Origin: Erysipelotrichaceae bacterium
GTDB taxonomy: Bacteria; Bacillota_I; Bacilli_A; Erysipelotrichales; Erysipelotrichaceae
Length of the DNA stretch: 47,517 nucleotides
Assembly: GCA_017432545.1 (NCBI GenBank)
Contig: JAFRJA010000208.1
Location: 1-47,517, forward strand
Reading direction: 5' to 3'
Part shown: piece after piece, positions 31,695 through 41,045 of the stretch
How positions within the stretch are numbered: the first letter of the stretch is position 1
How the letters are laid out: each line of letters starts with the position of its first letter
The notes under the pieces: model-generated
What the model was told of the DNA's origin: nothing
Database searches by the model: none
Seen by the model: the letters and a program-made list of their open reading frames with translations, nothing else
Program-made: the position numbers and the translations under genes

Positions 31695-31798
31695 GCTTCT
31701 GATAAAACCAATTTATGGGTATACTCTGGTTTTGAACAAAACCTTAAAACCGGCTTTCTTGCGATCGCTTGATTTGAACTAATCAGATTCCTCTACCT

Positions 31799-32077
31799 TC
31801 ATTTTCCAACGAATTGATTTTCTCCAATTTTTTCAACCCCGTATCCATTTTCATAGCAATATGATAGATTCTTCATCGCTGTCTTGTTGCCCGCTTCAGC
31901 TGCCTTCTGATACCATTTTTTAGCCTCTTCAAGGTCTATCTGAACACCTAATCCTTCAAGATAATGTTCTCCAACACTAACCATTGAAGTGGCGTTCCCT
32001 TTTTCCGTGGAAAGCTTATAATACCTTAATGATTCCTGATAGTTTCCGTTTTGGTAACATAAAATACACCTATTTTT
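31799..32077 (-). pseudogene. headless Sel1-repeat fragment (displaced C-terminal cassette)
   Basis: The frame is open for 92 codons between a TAG at 32078-32080 and its own stop at 31799. It encodes Sel1/TPR-like repeats, with YQESLRYYKLSTEKGNATSM and LEEAKKWYQKAAEAGNKTAM. It has no start codon or ribosome site at its head and begins in mid-repeat, 18 bp past the stop of the TIR gene upstream. It therefore looks like the stranded end of an older, longer protein whose C-terminal part was replaced. An internal ATG at 31984 could make a 61-residue peptide, which I doubt. Confidence 0.7.
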
Positions 32078-32095
32078 CTAGCATTTCCTGATAAG

Positions 32096-33826
32096 CTAGG
32101 ATAATTCATAAATGTTATTTCCAAACAAATCTTTTGAAAGGATATAAGGGGTAAAGTTCCTAATTGAAAAACCTGTAAAATCAATACTGGTACTGCACCA
32201 TCCATTTATTGCATACGAAGAATTCACAATATATTTATATGGTATTTCAGCTGTTACCGTAGTGCTTCCTTTACTAACATTTTCCTCAAAGCATGTATGA
32301 TTCATGACCCCTCCATCAAATAAATACAATGTGAAAGAAGCCGTTGCCTCTATATGAAATACAATTTTCGCATAGGACACAGAATCAAAGTAATAATCTA
32401 CCGAATTGATTTTTGATGAGCCATCTCTGAAAATGTCTGTTATTCCTTCTACATGAGAATTATCTAAAATTTTTTCGACATAAGAAGCATTGCATCTATT
32501 CATGTATGTGCTGCTTTCTTTATATCCATTGAGACTCTTAAACTCGTCAAATGCTTTTTCAACATCTCCACTTTCGTATAAATCAATTGAAATCTGATAT
32601 TTGCTCTCCGTTATCATATCTTCGCTGTCTTTGTAAGTTCCTAGTTCATTAAAAAGAACAATAGCTTCGTCATAATGCTTTTCATTCATCAGGTTCTTTG
32701 CGTTTTGGTATTTGTTTGCAGGAGCAAAAGCAAAAATATATATACAGATTGCAGCCACGATAAATATCAAAGAAATAAGAATTATTGCTGTTTTTGATTT
32801 CTTCTTATCAGTTTCTTTGTTTGTTGATTTATTTTTTACATCTCTCTTTGACGATTCAGTAGGGATATTGTTTGCTTCGGTTGCATTTTCATTCTTTCTC
32901 TCTTTTGTTCTTTGATTATCAGCCGGGCTGTCTTTCCCGACAATTTTCAAAACACCTCTAATCAGATCCTGCTTTGATCCGATCTTGTTGAGATCAAGCA
33001 CCTGGAGCTTCTGTAGCTCATCAGGAAGTTCGTATGGATTCATATCTTTAATCACTGGGATCAGGGATTTCATGGAATCATTCCTAATGAAATCAAGAAA
33101 CCTGAGCCATTCGTTTCTGACCCATGGTGCATTGCTGTTTTCATTGGAAGTCGTTACCAGAAGCATTACTTTGGAAGTTCTCAGGGCATTGTAAATGTAT
33201 GGTTCATAGTTCTGACCGAACTTATCTTCCAAAGAAATTCTTGAGAAGAAAACTCTGAGTCCTTTGCTTGTCAGATCATCATACAGATCCTGGGCAATGA
33301 CGCTGTCTTTTGTTCTGTTTCCTTCGTTGTCGGATTCTTTATAGCTGATAAAGGCATCATAGGGCTCTTCTTTGGAAGAAACGGAAAGAATGGATTTTTC
33401 AAGTTTATCCAATTCTTCCGCCTCATCCTGGTAACAGAGTTTACTCTCGATATCAGCCAATTCAATTGCCTTTTTGTAGTTTGAATTAGAGAAAACAGAC
33501 TGAACAAGGGTTCTATGGCAAGTTGGGATCCTTTTATGAGATTTTGGATCTTCTACATATTCAACGCCATATTCTGATAAGACCATTCCCCAATAAGCTT
33601 CCGCTTCATTTGGATTCTCATTTATAATCGCTTCGTATGTGTTGTAGGCACGATCAAAATCGTTATTCAATCTATAGTCGTTAGCTCTGTTGAACAATCT
33701 TGCTTTCTTATCTGAATCAATCAATGGTACGGTCTGTGTTGTTCCACAATACTCACAGGTACAGATTGTCTGACTTTCTGTAACTTCGAGATTACCTCCG
33801 CACATTTTACATTTTAAATTCGCCAT
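32096..33826 (-). CDS. zinc ribbon-TPR-TIR membrane protein, copy 1
   Basis: From the ATG at 33824-33826 (AGGAGG 13 nt upstream; an in-frame GTG three codons earlier sits against that site), the product has 576 residues. Domains in order: zinc ribbon (C6, C9, C24, C27), TPR-like helices (about 40-145), TIR domain (about 155-290; YDAFISYKESD, VFFSRISLEDKFG, PWVRNEW with W235 and E239), a lysine-rich linker, one membrane helix (about 347-366), then TPR-like repeats and a beta-rich end. E239 fits the catalytic Glu of TIR NADases such as SARM1 (W-x3-E). The lysines before the helix suggest the TIR is cytoplasmic and the C-terminus outside. Residues 1-297 are about 90% identical to the copy at 35800 by eye; the rest is unrelated. 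Confidence 0.85.
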   Translation of the reverse strand: MANLKCKMCGGNLEVTESQTICTCEYCGTTQTVPLIDSDKKARLFNRANDYRLNNDFDRAYNTYEAIINENPNEAEAYWGMVLSEYGVEYVEDPKSHKRIPTCHRTLVQSVFSNSNYKKAIELADIESKLCYQDEAEELDKLEKSILSVSSKEEPYDAFISYKESDNEGNRTKDSVIAQDLYDDLTSKGLRVFFSRISLEDKFGQNYEPYIYNALRTSKVMLLVTTSNENSNAPWVRNEWLRFLDFIRNDSMKSLIPVIKDMNPYELPDELQKLQVLDLNKIGSKQDLIRGVLKIVGKDSPADNQRTKERKNENATEANNIPTESSKRDVKNKSTNKETDKKKSKTAIILISLIFIVAAICIYIFAFAPANKYQNAKNLMNEKHYDEAIVLFNELGTYKDSEDMITESKYQISIDLYESGDVEKAFDEFKSLNGYKESSTYMNRCNASYVEKILDNSHVEGITDIFRDGSSKINSVDYYFDSVSYAKIVFHIEATASFTLYLFDGGVMNHTCFEENVSKGSTTVTAEIPYKYIVNSSYAINGWCSTSIDFTGFSIRNFTPYILSKDLFGNNIYELS

Positions 33827-33835
33827 AATAAACAC

Positions 33836-34262
33836 ACCTCCTATATTGTATGAGCGCTGTCGAAAACTCTATAAGGCAGTAAATCAGCGCTCTTTTTTAA
33901 TGCCTCATTTATTAAACACCCCCAGATTCTGACATATTTCTGATGAAATATACTTGACAAAAATATGGAAATCGGGCTCGCTGCGCTCGCTTTCGTTAAG
34001 AAGGCGAAGGAGGTAGCGTGATGTGCTTAAACATTTGTCTACGATCTGGGAATACAGAGATTTTCTCAGCTCGCATATAAATGATTTTGATGATGTACAG
34101 CTGAGAAGACTTGAATCTCTTCCTTTTAAAAGAGCTGTACACAAACTTAAGAAGTTAGATATTGAGCTGGCGGCTGATGTCATATTGAAACACCGTTTCC
34201 AGATGGTTGTTTTCCAATTCCTGTCTAATTCCCTCTACATCTTTTGCATTAAATTCTTTTAA
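33836..34262 (+). mobile_element. remnant resembling an insertion-sequence 5' end
   Basis: CTTGACAAAAAT at about 33953-33964, with the following bases up to a GAAGGAGG site, resembles the leader region upstream of the IS4 transposase (CTTGACAAAAATTTC, G/C-rich stretch, hairpin, ribosome site). A frame from GTG at 34023 encodes 79 residues, with IWEYRDFLSSHINDFDD and AVHKLKKLDIELAADVIL. It reads like real coding sequence, but I cannot name it. It is short, runs into the 3' end of the FRG gene on the other strand and has no mate. I take it as a decayed transposon-like insert splitting the TIR cluster. Nothing else is seen in this stretch. Confidence 0.4.
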
Positions 34263-34959
34263 AACACCCCATATAATTTCTCCCTCTTAAAGAGTCATTT
34301 GACAATTGATGGATTCCTTTTTCTTTATATGGAACTTTCTTGTTTTCACCAAACAGCAGGAAACACCCCGATTGTCTTCTTATTCTTTCCGTGTATAAAA
34401 TGTCAAATGATTCATTAGATTTCAAATTTACAAAATAATCTTTGGATAAGATTTCTTCATTTTCAAAATAAGTATTAACAATATCTTCCTGATTTTCACA
34501 ACAGATGTATTTCATAAAAACAGAAATAACTTCATTACTGACATCAGTGATTTCCTTATCGTTTGTGCAAACAACAGTTATAGTCCGTTTATCTTTCTTA
34601 TTCTCCGGATATCCACACGCAAACTGCAAAGCAACATTTTCATCTGTAGTAAAGTCTAAAAGTCTTGTTGATAACAACTTGTTAGTACCGGTTGCGTAGT
34701 GTTGCATGGTTGCCAAACTTACAAAATCATCCGTTCTATATCCTTCCTTGGTATCTTCAAAGAAGCGTTCGTGCTTCTGCCACAGCCGAAAAAATTTACT
34801 CTCAAGTTTAGTATTATTATTGGAAAACAATCTCGGCTGATCTGATGGACTTAATGTATCTCCCCTATAGTAAAAATTAAAATTCGGATACAAATTTTTT
34901 AGTTTATCAATTTCGTTTAAATACTGTTTATAGCTTCTTATTGTTTTTGACTTTAACAT
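34249..34959 (-). CDS. FRG-domain protein
   Basis: The 236-residue product is almost entirely an FRG domain: FYYRGDT near residues 29-35, MQHYAT at 85-90, STRLLDFTTDENVALQFAC at 97-115 (the hallmark TRLLD-T) and the late RRQSGCFLLFG. FRG proteins are suspected of acting on NAD or as ADP-ribosyl-type enzymes and often occur in defence loci, but the activity is not settled. It follows the RCC1 fragment by 25 bp and has only a weak, distant ribosome site. Its place among TIR and SIR2 genes points to a shared pathway. Confidence 0.8.
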   Translation of the reverse strand: MLKSKTIRSYKQYLNEIDKLKNLYPNFNFYYRGDTLSPSDQPRLFSNNNTKLESKFFRLWQKHERFFEDTKEGYRTDDFVSLATMQHYATGTNKLLSTRLLDFTTDENVALQFACGYPENKKDKRTITVVCTNDKEITDVSNEVISVFMKYICCENQEDIVNTYFENEEILSKDYFVNLKSNESFDILYTERIRRQSGCFLLFGENKKVPYKEKGIHQLSNDSLRGRNYMGCFKRI

Positions 34960-34984
34960 AAAATAGCCTGGTGTTATTTCTCCA

Positions 34985-35791
34985 TTAATCTGTTCTTATA
35001 TCTTTCCATGAATCAGTGTCATACTGATGATAATCGTTTGATCCAACAGATACGACTGTCCCATCGGTTTTTAATCCGATCGTATGTAAAGCACCCGCAC
35101 TGACAGAAACTATATCTTTCCATTTTGAAACATTGCATTCTCCTTGGTTATTCAAACCAGTAGCTAGGACACTACCATCTTTTTTTAAAGCAACGACGTG
35201 TTCTTTGCCGGCAGATATAGCAATTATATCTTTCCATTCTGAAACAATCTTTTTATACTCATCATCTAATCCTACAGTGATTACTGAACCATCATTATGC
35301 AACCCAATTGAAAAATCATTTCCTGCTGAAATACTCTTTATATCTGCCCATTCGGAAATCTGCTTTCTTACAGTTTCGTCTTCGCCTGCATACAATACGG
35401 TTCCATCTGCTCTCAAGCCAAGAGAGTGGTTATAACCCGCCGCAACAGAAACAATATTATCCCATTCCGAAACTTCACATTGCTTTTCGTTATTAGATCC
35501 TGCCGCCTCAACCATGCCATCAATTCTTAGACCTAATACATGTCTTTTACCTGCAGAAACGTCAACAATATCAGTCCAATTTGCTGCGTTAATTTGCCCA
35601 CTGTTTCCATCAATCTTGACAACAATCGTTCCGTCATTTTTCAAACCAAAAACGGATTCATAACCAGCAGAAATCGAAACTATATTTGTCCATTCTGAGG
35701 TATCTACTGAAGTAATAGCTCTGCTATCGTTTGAAGAAGAAGAGACAGATACAGTGCCATTATCCTTTATCCCGTATGCAACAATAAAGCT
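34985..35791 (-). pseudogene. headless RCC1-repeat fragment (displaced C-terminal cassette)
   Basis: The frame is open for 268 codons from a TAA at 35792-35794 to its stop at 34985, and lacks a start at its head. It contains about six RCC1-like blades of the form W.DIV.VSAG..H..GL..DGTV. Relatives of these blades fill the intact gene at 37563-39410. It begins in mid-blade 8 bp after the stop of the TIR gene upstream. It is best read as the former C-terminal domain of a protein at this spot. An internal ATG at 35644 could give 219 residues, but no ribosome site is evident. Confidence 0.72.
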
Positions 35792-35799
35792 TTAGTAGA

Positions 35800-37539
35800 T
35801 TACCTGGTTTTTGGAAAATAACATCCTGTTCCTACGCCTTTATCTGAACCCCATGCTTGTTCAATTATTTCGTCAGTACTTTCATTAATCCATAATTCAG
35901 ACAAATGTTTGTATTGATTGGCTAAATAATTGATTATTAATTTTTCGTTCTTGGTCTGCAGGCTGTCAGGAATAGATGACAGCAATCCAAGAATTCTGGT
36001 TGCTGAACTGCTGTCTCCAGCTATTCCACCTCTATAGAAATTTTCTATTCCATTTCTTGCTAATTTATATCCTGAATCCAGAAGAGCATTTAAAGTGTTG
36101 CTTGCTCCATTATATCCATCCAAACGATTCAACATATCAACTGCTTTTTGAAAATATAGAATGCAGTCCAACTGCAAAATATCGTAATTTGCATAAAAAT
36201 CATCACAATATTTCTTAGCCCCATTATAGGCGATATCATAGACGGCTTTTTTTGTCTCATCAGAAAAATCTGAATCATCAACATATTCAATAGCCTGTTT
36301 ATAATCTTGTGCATCCAGATAGCCAATCAGCTTAACATATTGGGCGCTATCACTATAGTTGCCTGAATTCGAAAAAGACACCAGAGCTGATTCGTAATCT
36401 CCACTGATAAAACTATTCACACCATCCGAATAATTGCTTTTAATGATCCATTTGTTCAAAAAGAATATAGTACTAACTACAATCAAAGGAATAAGAAGTA
36501 TTATTGCTTTTTGCTTCTTCTTATCAGTTTTTCTGTCTATTTCTTTTTCTTTAACGTCATTGTTAGGGGATTTATCACGTGAATCATCATTTTCGGAAAG
36601 GTTTTTTTCTTTCCTCTCTATGCTTTTGTTATTAATTGAGTAATTCTCCCCAACGATTTTCATCACTCCCCTGATCAGATCTTGCCTTGATCCTAATTTA
36701 TTCAGATCAAGAACCTGAAGCTTCTGCAGTTCATCAGGAAGTTCGTATGGATCCATGTCTTTGGTCACCGGGATCAGTGACTTCATGGAATCATTTCTTA
36801 CGAAATCAAGAAACCTGAGCCATTCGTTTCTGACCCATGGTGCATTGCTGTTTTCATTGGAAGTCGTTACCAGTAACATGACTTTGGCAGTTCTTAAAGC
36901 ATTATAGATGAAAGGTTCATAATTCTGGCCGAACTTATCTTCAAGTGAGATCCTTGAAAAGAAAACTCTGAGCCCTCTGTTAGTCAGATCATCATACAGA
37001 TCCTGAGCGATAACAGAATCTGCAGTTCTGTTTCCATCGCTGCCAGATTCCTTATAACTGATGAAAACATCATAAAGCTCTTCCTTGGAAGAAACAGATA
37101 TGATACTTTTCTGAAGTTTCTCCAGTTCTTCTGCTTCATCCTGATAACAGAGTTTACTCTCAATATCAGCCAGTTCGATTGCTTTCTTATAGTTCCTGTC
37201 TGAAAAGACTGACTGCATTAAAGTTCTGTGACATGTAGGGATCCTTTTGTGAGATTTAGGATCTTCTACATATTCAACACCATAAGAGGATAAAACCATT
37301 CCCCAGTAAGCTTCTGCTTCATTTGGGTCTTCACTTACGATAGCTTCATATGTGTTATAGGCACGATCAAAATCATTGTTCAGTCTGTAATCATTGGCTC
37401 TGTTGAACAATCTTGCTTTCTTATCCGAATCAATTAATGGTACAGTCTGCGTTGTTCCGCAATATTCACAGGTGCAGACAGTCTGACCATCTGTTACTTC
37501 GAGATTGCCTCCGCACATTTTGCATTTCAAAACCGGCAT
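35800..37539 (-). CDS. zinc ribbon-TPR-TIR membrane protein, copy 2
   Basis: The 579-residue product repeats the layout of copy 1: zinc ribbon (C6, C9, C24, C27), TPR-like region, TIR (about 155-290, PWVRNEW with E239), lysine-rich linker and one membrane helix (about 347-363). A helical repeat region with a YSDGVNSFISGDYESALVSF start follows. Residues 1-297 differ from copy 1 at only about 30 positions, whereas the C-terminal 230 or so share nothing obvious beyond general TPR-like character. It probably consumes or modifies NAD when the outer part senses a signal; that is inference. It is co-directional with the RCC1 protein gene 23 bp upstream, and a headless RCC1 fragment lies 8 bp downstream. 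Confidence 0.85.
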   Translation of the reverse strand: MPVLKCKMCGGNLEVTDGQTVCTCEYCGTTQTVPLIDSDKKARLFNRANDYRLNNDFDRAYNTYEAIVSEDPNEAEAYWGMVLSSYGVEYVEDPKSHKRIPTCHRTLMQSVFSDRNYKKAIELADIESKLCYQDEAEELEKLQKSIISVSSKEELYDVFISYKESGSDGNRTADSVIAQDLYDDLTNRGLRVFFSRISLEDKFGQNYEPFIYNALRTAKVMLLVTTSNENSNAPWVRNEWLRFLDFVRNDSMKSLIPVTKDMDPYELPDELQKLQVLDLNKLGSRQDLIRGVMKIVGENYSINNKSIERKEKNLSENDDSRDKSPNNDVKEKEIDRKTDKKKQKAIILLIPLIVVSTIFFLNKWIIKSNYSDGVNSFISGDYESALVSFSNSGNYSDSAQYVKLIGYLDAQDYKQAIEYVDDSDFSDETKKAVYDIAYNGAKKYCDDFYANYDILQLDCILYFQKAVDMLNRLDGYNGASNTLNALLDSGYKLARNGIENFYRGGIAGDSSSATRILGLLSSIPDSLQTKNEKLIINYLANQYKHLSELWINESTDEIIEQAWGSDKGVGTGCYFPKTR

Positions 37540-37562
37540 GTATTTCCTCTTCTGTTAATTAT

Positions 37563-39410
37563 TCATTCATGAATTCTATTCAACAATTCTTTCATTTCAT
37601 TTCGAATGTCCTGCAGTGAGGACTCGATTTCTTTTTTTCTTTTTCCGCTGAATAATCCTTTTAAGTTCTCGAGTTCTGTTAGAAGTTTCTTTTCTTCTTC
37701 TTTCAGCTTCTCAACCTTTTCAATAAAAGACTTCTGCTCTTCTTTTCGCCTGTTTTTCAGCTCTTCCTGCTCTTCTGTTTGTCTTTTTTGTATCTTTTCA
37801 ATAATTGAACTGATCGACTCAGCTTTATTCGTTTCAATTTGTTTCAAGTATTCGTCAGGATCATCAAAAAGACGCCAATTGGAAACATCAACATCATAAT
37901 CTAATTGATTTTCATCTATTCTCAGTTCAATCCTTCCGTTCTTTTTAACAGCAAGCAAAATCACCGGATTGGATTGTATCGAAACAATGTCTTGCAAATC
38001 TTCAACATTCCAGGGCATAAAATCCTCAACTTTATAGTCATCATCTTCATCTATGTCTTCTTTGTTGATTCTTCCTCCGGAAACAAAGATATTCCCGTTT
38101 TCTGTCAGCCCATAAGTGAATTTCGAATAATATCTTTCGGCAATCGTCATCTGGATCACGTTGTTCCACTTTCCGATGTCGCACTGCCCATAATCGAAGT
38201 CGTTATTGTTTATTGCCAAACACGTTCCCTTATTTGTCAGTCCATAAACACACCCATCATATTTCGGCGTATAGATTGCCATCAGATCTTTCCAAGAAGA
38301 CACCTTTTTTCTGTAGAATCTTGAATAATAGTTGTAATAATCTTTTTTGCTGTAGAAGAAAACTTCGCCTCTATCTGTCAACCCAACAGTCTCAAATCTT
38401 TTTCCTGATAAATCAATCACGGCATCCTGATGCTCAATTATCTCATAATCCTTTGATCTGTCCTCCGGGTGACTCTGAATGGCGGTCCCATCATTCAATA
38501 AACCAAACAGAACACCTCTGTCTCCAAACCAGATATCTTTTACGTTTGTCCATCTCATGATTCTGCTTTTTTCCCATACCCAGTCAGGATGTTCGGTTGC
38601 GCACATTAGCGAACCATCAGTTTTCATTCCGACAGTGATCCCGTTGTGAGCGATCACCTTGACTATTTCTGTCCAGGAAGAAACATTGCACTGATCATAA
38701 GCATTAGATCCAACCACCAGAACGGTTCCATCGGATTTCAGGCCTACCGTATGCGCTCCGTTTGGATCAGCACAAATCTGGATAATATCTTTCCAGTCAT
38801 CAACATTGCATTGCCCGTAAGAATTGTTTCCAGTTGCCAATACAGTTCCGTCTGGCTTTAAGGCAAGAATCGTATCTTTTGTCAGGATGATATTCTGTGT
38901 AAGTGCCTTTGCTCTTTCATGAAGATGTTTAATTTTTGTTATATGTTCAGAAGATGATTCTTCTTCGTTTCTCTTTATGATGGTTTTCCCAATATCAACG
39001 AAAAGCTGTTTCCTATCTTCAGGGCAGCGCTCTACAGCTTTCAGATAATCTGGATCTGATTGATAATCAGGATGACCAGTTTTTTTCAAATCATCAACAT
39101 CTTTATATTTGTTTTTGCTTAAGAACAAACCAAAATATGCCTGCCAACTGTCCGGATTTTCATCTAAAGCCTTGTTGTAGTACTCCGCTGCCTGATCCCA
39201 TTTCTCCTCTGATAAAAAGGGCTCTGCTCTTTTTATATATGCTTCAGAATTATCTGTTTTTACAAAGCCGGATATTTCAACAGTTCCTTCAACCATCATT
39301 TTTTTAGCTTCTTCAACAGAATACTTGGTTCCGCAGTTCTGGCATACAAAAACTCCGTTTTCTTTTATTAAATCGGTGCTCCCGCACATTTCACAAGTCA
39401 ATCGTTTCAT
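37563..39410 (-). CDS. zinc ribbon-TPR-RCC1 repeat protein
   Basis: The 615-residue product starts with a zinc ribbon (CEMCGSTD...CQNCGTKY), then TPR-like helices (about 50-180). A set of RCC1-type beta-propeller blades (about 180-535) repeats W.DI.QI.A..HTVGLKSDGTVLVVGSN. A charged coiled coil ends it (about 540-615; KEEQKSFIEKVEKLKEEEKK). RCC1 propellers are protein- or ligand-binding scaffolds. There is no TIR domain and no membrane helix, so it may be a cytoplasmic partner of the TIR proteins, sharing their zinc-ribbon/TPR head. Its ATG directly abuts the SIR2 stop codon, so the two are surely co-translated. Confidence 0.82.
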   Translation of the reverse strand: MKRLTCEMCGSTDLIKENGVFVCQNCGTKYSVEEAKKMMVEGTVEISGFVKTDNSEAYIKRAEPFLSEEKWDQAAEYYNKALDENPDSWQAYFGLFLSKNKYKDVDDLKKTGHPDYQSDPDYLKAVERCPEDRKQLFVDIGKTIIKRNEEESSSEHITKIKHLHERAKALTQNIILTKDTILALKPDGTVLATGNNSYGQCNVDDWKDIIQICADPNGAHTVGLKSDGTVLVVGSNAYDQCNVSSWTEIVKVIAHNGITVGMKTDGSLMCATEHPDWVWEKSRIMRWTNVKDIWFGDRGVLFGLLNDGTAIQSHPEDRSKDYEIIEHQDAVIDLSGKRFETVGLTDRGEVFFYSKKDYYNYYSRFYRKKVSSWKDLMAIYTPKYDGCVYGLTNKGTCLAINNNDFDYGQCDIGKWNNVIQMTIAERYYSKFTYGLTENGNIFVSGGRINKEDIDEDDDYKVEDFMPWNVEDLQDIVSIQSNPVILLAVKKNGRIELRIDENQLDYDVDVSNWRLFDDPDEYLKQIETNKAESISSIIEKIQKRQTEEQEELKNRRKEEQKSFIEKVEKLKEEEKKLLTELENLKGLFSGKRKKEIESSLQDIRNEMKELLNRIHE

Positions 39411-40394
39411 CTACTCATTCTCCTTAATCTTTTCCAATACTTTTAAGTACGAGTCTTTGAAACTGTCTGTTACTATGCATTCCTGATAATCAACATGCAT
39501 ATACTTGAATAACGCTTTCTTCTGCTTCAAATAATCTTTCTCATATGAAAAACCATCCGAAGTGATCTTTTCTTTGTGTACGTCATAATAAACTATCTTA
39601 TTTTTAATGAATTCTCTAGTACCTTCCAAATCTGAAAAATAGAGGTATGCCCGATAGCACAGAATCCACCACAAATCTATCTCCTCTTCATTCAGGCCAA
39701 GGCCAACAATATAAACATCGCTATCGAAAAACCTCGCTAAATATGTTGGATTAATGCTTTTGCAATAATCTCCTTTGATAAAGTCTATTAATCGATTATG
39801 CTTGCTATCGCAACAGATTTTATCTCTCAGTTTTGATATGATCCGAACATAATGCTCATAACCGAGGCATACAGATCTTGGGACGACATTAATCCCGTGC
39901 ATATGATAAAAATCAACTTTTCTTAATGTGGTTGTCTTTCCTAGAACAAGTTCGGTATCAGAATGCTTTGGATTATTCATTTTCTGAATCAGGGACTTGC
40001 TATACTGGTAGTTTTTGCCCTTGCTGGCAAAAACCTTTTCCAATTGTGTATCGTAATTGGTTGTGATGATGTAATCAGGATTAATTTCAATCAATGCTTT
40101 TCTGATGTCCAGATCGATCATCTGATCTTTTACAATAGAACCCAGTTCATCGATGATCTGCTTTTTAATCTCTTCGTATAGATTCTCATCATTTCGATTG
40201 GTTTCCTGATTCAAGAAATTAACAATATATTCGAATTTTAAAGGATAGGACATCTTAGGGATGTCTGTAAATTCTAAATCTTTATATGGTTCAACAGGTT
40301 TTTTAATGAGGTCATCCCAGCTGACAGAACTACTGTTAAGCCTGTTGAAACCATTTCCAATTAATAAACATTTTTTATGTATACGGTCAGCCAT
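39411..40394 (-). CDS. SIR2-like domain protein (putative NADase)
   Basis: The 327-residue product has the SIR2 fold pattern of bacterial defence NADases: GNGFN at residues 13-17 (nucleotide-binding loop), TTNYD at 111-115, the catalytic-type His in YHMHG (about 166) and IVGLGLNEEEID at 229-240. Such proteins split NAD to stop phage growth in several defence systems, but a signalling or deacylase role is also possible. It lies in the middle of an operon, 16 bp after the membrane-protein gene and touching the RCC1-protein gene. Confidence 0.85.
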   Translation of the reverse strand: MADRIHKKCLLIGNGFNRLNSSSVSWDDLIKKPVEPYKDLEFTDIPKMSYPLKFEYIVNFLNQETNRNDENLYEEIKKQIIDELGSIVKDQMIDLDIRKALIEINPDYIITTNYDTQLEKVFASKGKNYQYSKSLIQKMNNPKHSDTELVLGKTTTLRKVDFYHMHGINVVPRSVCLGYEHYVRIISKLRDKICCDSKHNRLIDFIKGDYCKSINPTYLARFFDSDVYIVGLGLNEEEIDLWWILCYRAYLYFSDLEGTREFIKNKIVYYDVHKEKITSDGFSYEKDYLKQKKALFKYMHVDYQECIVTDSFKDSYLKVLEKIKENE

Positions 40395-40410
40395 TTTTCA
40401 ATTTTATGAT

Positions 40411-41043
40411 TTATGTATTATTCCTTTTGTTAATCAGGCGAATGATTTCATCAACCTTCTCTGATAAGATGTCCTTACCAGTCGTCTCTTCCAATGAAGC
40501 TATTGCATTTTCTATCTGCTCTTCAATTTCGAAAGTCTTCTCATTTGATGCTTTATCAGAATACCTCAAAGCTTCATACAATCTATAAATCTCTTTATTA
40601 TTTGTATTATCGTATAAGGTTTTAACATTAGCTGCTAATTCTCTCATAGCATCAACTTTCTGATTGACATGTTCATCTCTTTCAACTGCTTTGGACATAT
40701 TCTGGCCTATTGTTGTCAATACGATCCAGTTTATCCCCAGAAAAACACAGCTTGCGACCACAAGGATCCATACTTCCCAGAAGAAGTAAAGTCCGATCCC
40801 ATCCATCGCAAACAGGATGAATAATGCAACAAAAGAATAAATGAATATCGGAGTTGAGATCTCTTTTCTCTGTTTGAATGCAAAATAAGAGATCAGTAGT
40901 TGTGCCAACCAGGAAATTGTTACGACCCCATAAGCAGACCAGAAGGCCTTGCTTCTGATCAAAGGCATGACCCAGGCAGTGATATGAATCAACAAAAACA
41001 GAATCAGCCAAACAGGCAGATACTTTTTAAATCCTTTAGACAT
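40411..41043 (-). CDS. four-helix membrane protein with cytoplasmic helical tail
   Basis: The chosen start at 41041-41043 gives 210 residues; the GGAGAG ribosome site overlaps the SPFH stop codon. A start nine codons earlier would overlap the upstream gene. Four hydrophobic stretches lie at about 8-30, 35-57, 63-90 and 92-115. A charged helical tail follows (about 120-210; TFEIEEQIENAIASLEETTG). No family was recognised. Tight coupling to the SPFH gene (2-bp gap) suggests it forms a complex with that scaffold. Confidence 0.7.
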   Translation of the reverse strand: MSKGFKKYLPVWLILFLLIHITAWVMPLIRSKAFWSAYGVVTISWLAQLLISYFAFKQRKEISTPIFIYSFVALFILFAMDGIGLYFFWEVWILVVASCVFLGINWIVLTTIGQNMSKAVERDEHVNQKVDAMRELAANVKTLYDNTNNKEIYRLYEALRYSDKASNEKTFEIEEQIENAIASLEETTGKDILSEKVDEIIRLINKRNNT

Positions 41044-41045
41044 AC

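Noticed and set aside
31728..31743. GGTTTTGAACAAAACC palindrome as a terminator of the TIR cluster
   Set aside because: The stem is only 6 bp and A/T-rich, with no clear T run; a stronger terminator of the PTS operon lies nearby.
31799..31984. A genuine 61-residue Sel1 protein starting at 31984
   Set aside because: Coding similarity continues upstream of that ATG to 32077 without a start, so it is a fragment rather than a small gene.
33905..34183. 92-residue open frame on the minus strand
   Set aside because: The opposite strand carries a more protein-like frame with a ribosome site; this one has serine-rich shadow composition.
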